From [Eubacterium] yurii (lineage in GTDB: Bacteria > Bacillota > Clostridia > Peptostreptococcales > Filifactoraceae), in assembly GCA_900167215.1 (NCBI GenBank), contig FUZS01000015.1, positions 1 through 64,000 on the forward strand: 64,000 bases of DNA. Direction: 5' to 3'. Each line of letters opens with the position of its first letter. Positions within the stretch are counted from its first letter, which is position 1. Below the pieces are notes generated by a model. The model made no database searches. It was not told the origin of the DNA and saw nothing but the letters and a program-made list of their open reading frames with translations. A program made the position numbers and the translations under genes. Shown here piece after piece: positions 63,507 through 64,000 of the stretch.

Positions 63507-64000
63507 ATGAAGAACTTAGACAACAGATTTAATTATATTTTTAACAAAGTTTTAGAAATGAGTGACGATGGCTTTATAGTTGTTGATTGTGATGGAATAG
63601 TTACCGACATCAATGAAAAGTATTGTAATTTTTTAAATACAACAAGAAAAGATGCAATAGGTAAAACAATATTCAACATAATACCTAATTCAAAGATGCT
63701 TGATATAGTCCGAAATGCTTATACCGAGGAGAGTGTAATACATACATATGATTCCGGAGAAAAAGTTATAGTAAGCAGATCCTTTGTCAAAAATGAAGAT
63801 GATAATGTCATAGCCGGAGTAGCTCAGGTAAAATTCAAGATTACAAGTTTGGATGTTACCAAGAGACTTATGGAAGAGTATCATATGCTTAATTATTACA
63901 AGGAACAGTATGAGGCTCTTCAAAATAATAGCTATGATTTTAATCAAATCATTGGAAATAATGAGAGATTTTTATTCCAAAAACAAAGAGGATTGAAAAT
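63507..64000 (+). CDS. PAS-domain transcriptional regulator, probably sigma-54-dependent activator (3' truncated)
   Basis: The ATG at 63507 has GAGGTAAG upstream; the frame stays open to the window end (164 codons). Residues 5-120 form a PAS domain (G-F-I-V-V-D-C-D-G-I-V-T-D-I-N-E-K-Y-C, G-K-T-I-F-N-I-I-P). A helical linker follows, then F-N-Q-I-I-G-N-N-E-R-F, which is how the AAA+ domain of sigma-54 activators begins. The ATPase and DNA-binding parts are outside the window. The gene is divergent from the crotonase operon, whose -24/-12 promoter it probably activates in response to a small ligand bound by PAS. Confidence 0.8.
   Translation, partial: MKNLDNRFNYIFNKVLEMSDDGFIVVDCDGIVTDINEKYCNFLNTTRKDAIGKTIFNIIPNSKMLDIVRNAYTEESVIHTYDSGEKVIVSRSFVKNEDDNVIAGVAQVKFKITSLDVTKRLMEEYHMLNYYKEQYEALQNNSYDFNQIIGNNERFLFQKQRGLK

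Noticed and set aside
63690-63947. 85-codon minus-strand open frame near the window end
   Set aside because: It is opposite the PAS regulator, which has a ribosome site and clear PAS pattern.

Overview
The window is 64 kb of AT-rich DNA from what looks like an anaerobic, low-GC Firmicute of the Clostridia (Peptostreptococcales-like; an oral genus such as Filifactor or Peptoanaerobacter would fit, but this is inference). Support comes from clostridial-type acyl-CoA dehydrogenase/ETF modules, a flavodiiron protein, an orphan fliS (motility), SpoIID, YycH/YycI and AGGAGG-type ribosome binding sites with frequent TTG and GTG starts. No rRNA, tRNA, CRISPR array or prophage was seen.

Layout. 1-2.6 kb: end of trpB, then a solitary etfB-etfA pair. 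2.8-6.1 kb: small membrane and unknown proteins. 6.4-12.8 kb: a five-gene importer operon (EcfT, fused EcfA1A2, MptD-type S component, two exporter-fold ABC subunits) behind a sigma-A promoter overlapped by Fur-like sites. 13.4-14.8 kb: an RclA/Har-like flavin disulfide reductase. 15.6-21.8 kb: a loose region of small proteins, a broken YciI gene and a truncated IS630-type element. 22.0-29.5 kb: rpoB-rpoC, standing alone without their usual ribosomal protein neighbours. 29.8-32.4 kb: a secreted protein plus yycH-yycI. 32.4-35.8 kb (minus strand): ruvB-spoIID-queA. 36.2-37.9 kb: three tandem paralogous lipoproteins. 38.5-42.0 kb: an acyl-CoA dehydrogenase fused to an EtfA FAD domain and a rubredoxin, followed by a flavodiiron protein. 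42.2-55.7 kb: housekeeping genes (tyrosine recombinase, fliS, zinc peptidase, hpt, a SpoIIE-type phosphatase, a MoeA-like protein, cmk, an acyltransferase, ispH, miaB, mutS). 55.9-62.9 kb (minus strand): crotonase, GntP permease, type III CoA-transferase, acyl-CoA dehydrogenase, etfB, etfA. 63.5 kb to the end: a divergent PAS regulator, probably sigma-54-type, cut by the window edge.

The two most interesting systems are both acyl-CoA redox modules. (1) The ACAD-EtfA-rubredoxin fusion plus flavodiiron protein puts every carrier needed to pass electrons from an acyl-CoA to O2 (or NO) into two adjacent genes: a candidate acyl-CoA-fuelled oxygen-scavenging chain. (2) The minus-strand module mirrors the cai/fix carnitine-reduction set but has a GntP carrier in place of CaiT. 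It has a textbook -24/-12 promoter (TGGCAC-N5-TTGCT) and three 19-bp enhancer-like repeats between it and the divergent regulator.

The intergenic DNA is heavily seeded with short repeats. Family A (about 104-120 bp, nine copies or parts) has ends matching those of the resident IS630 remnant. Family B (about 225 bp, two copies) has TIRs and, at one copy, a 7-bp target duplication. Family C (about 110-120 bp) has several copies and fragments. All functional assignments come from recognising motifs by eye; no database search was run.
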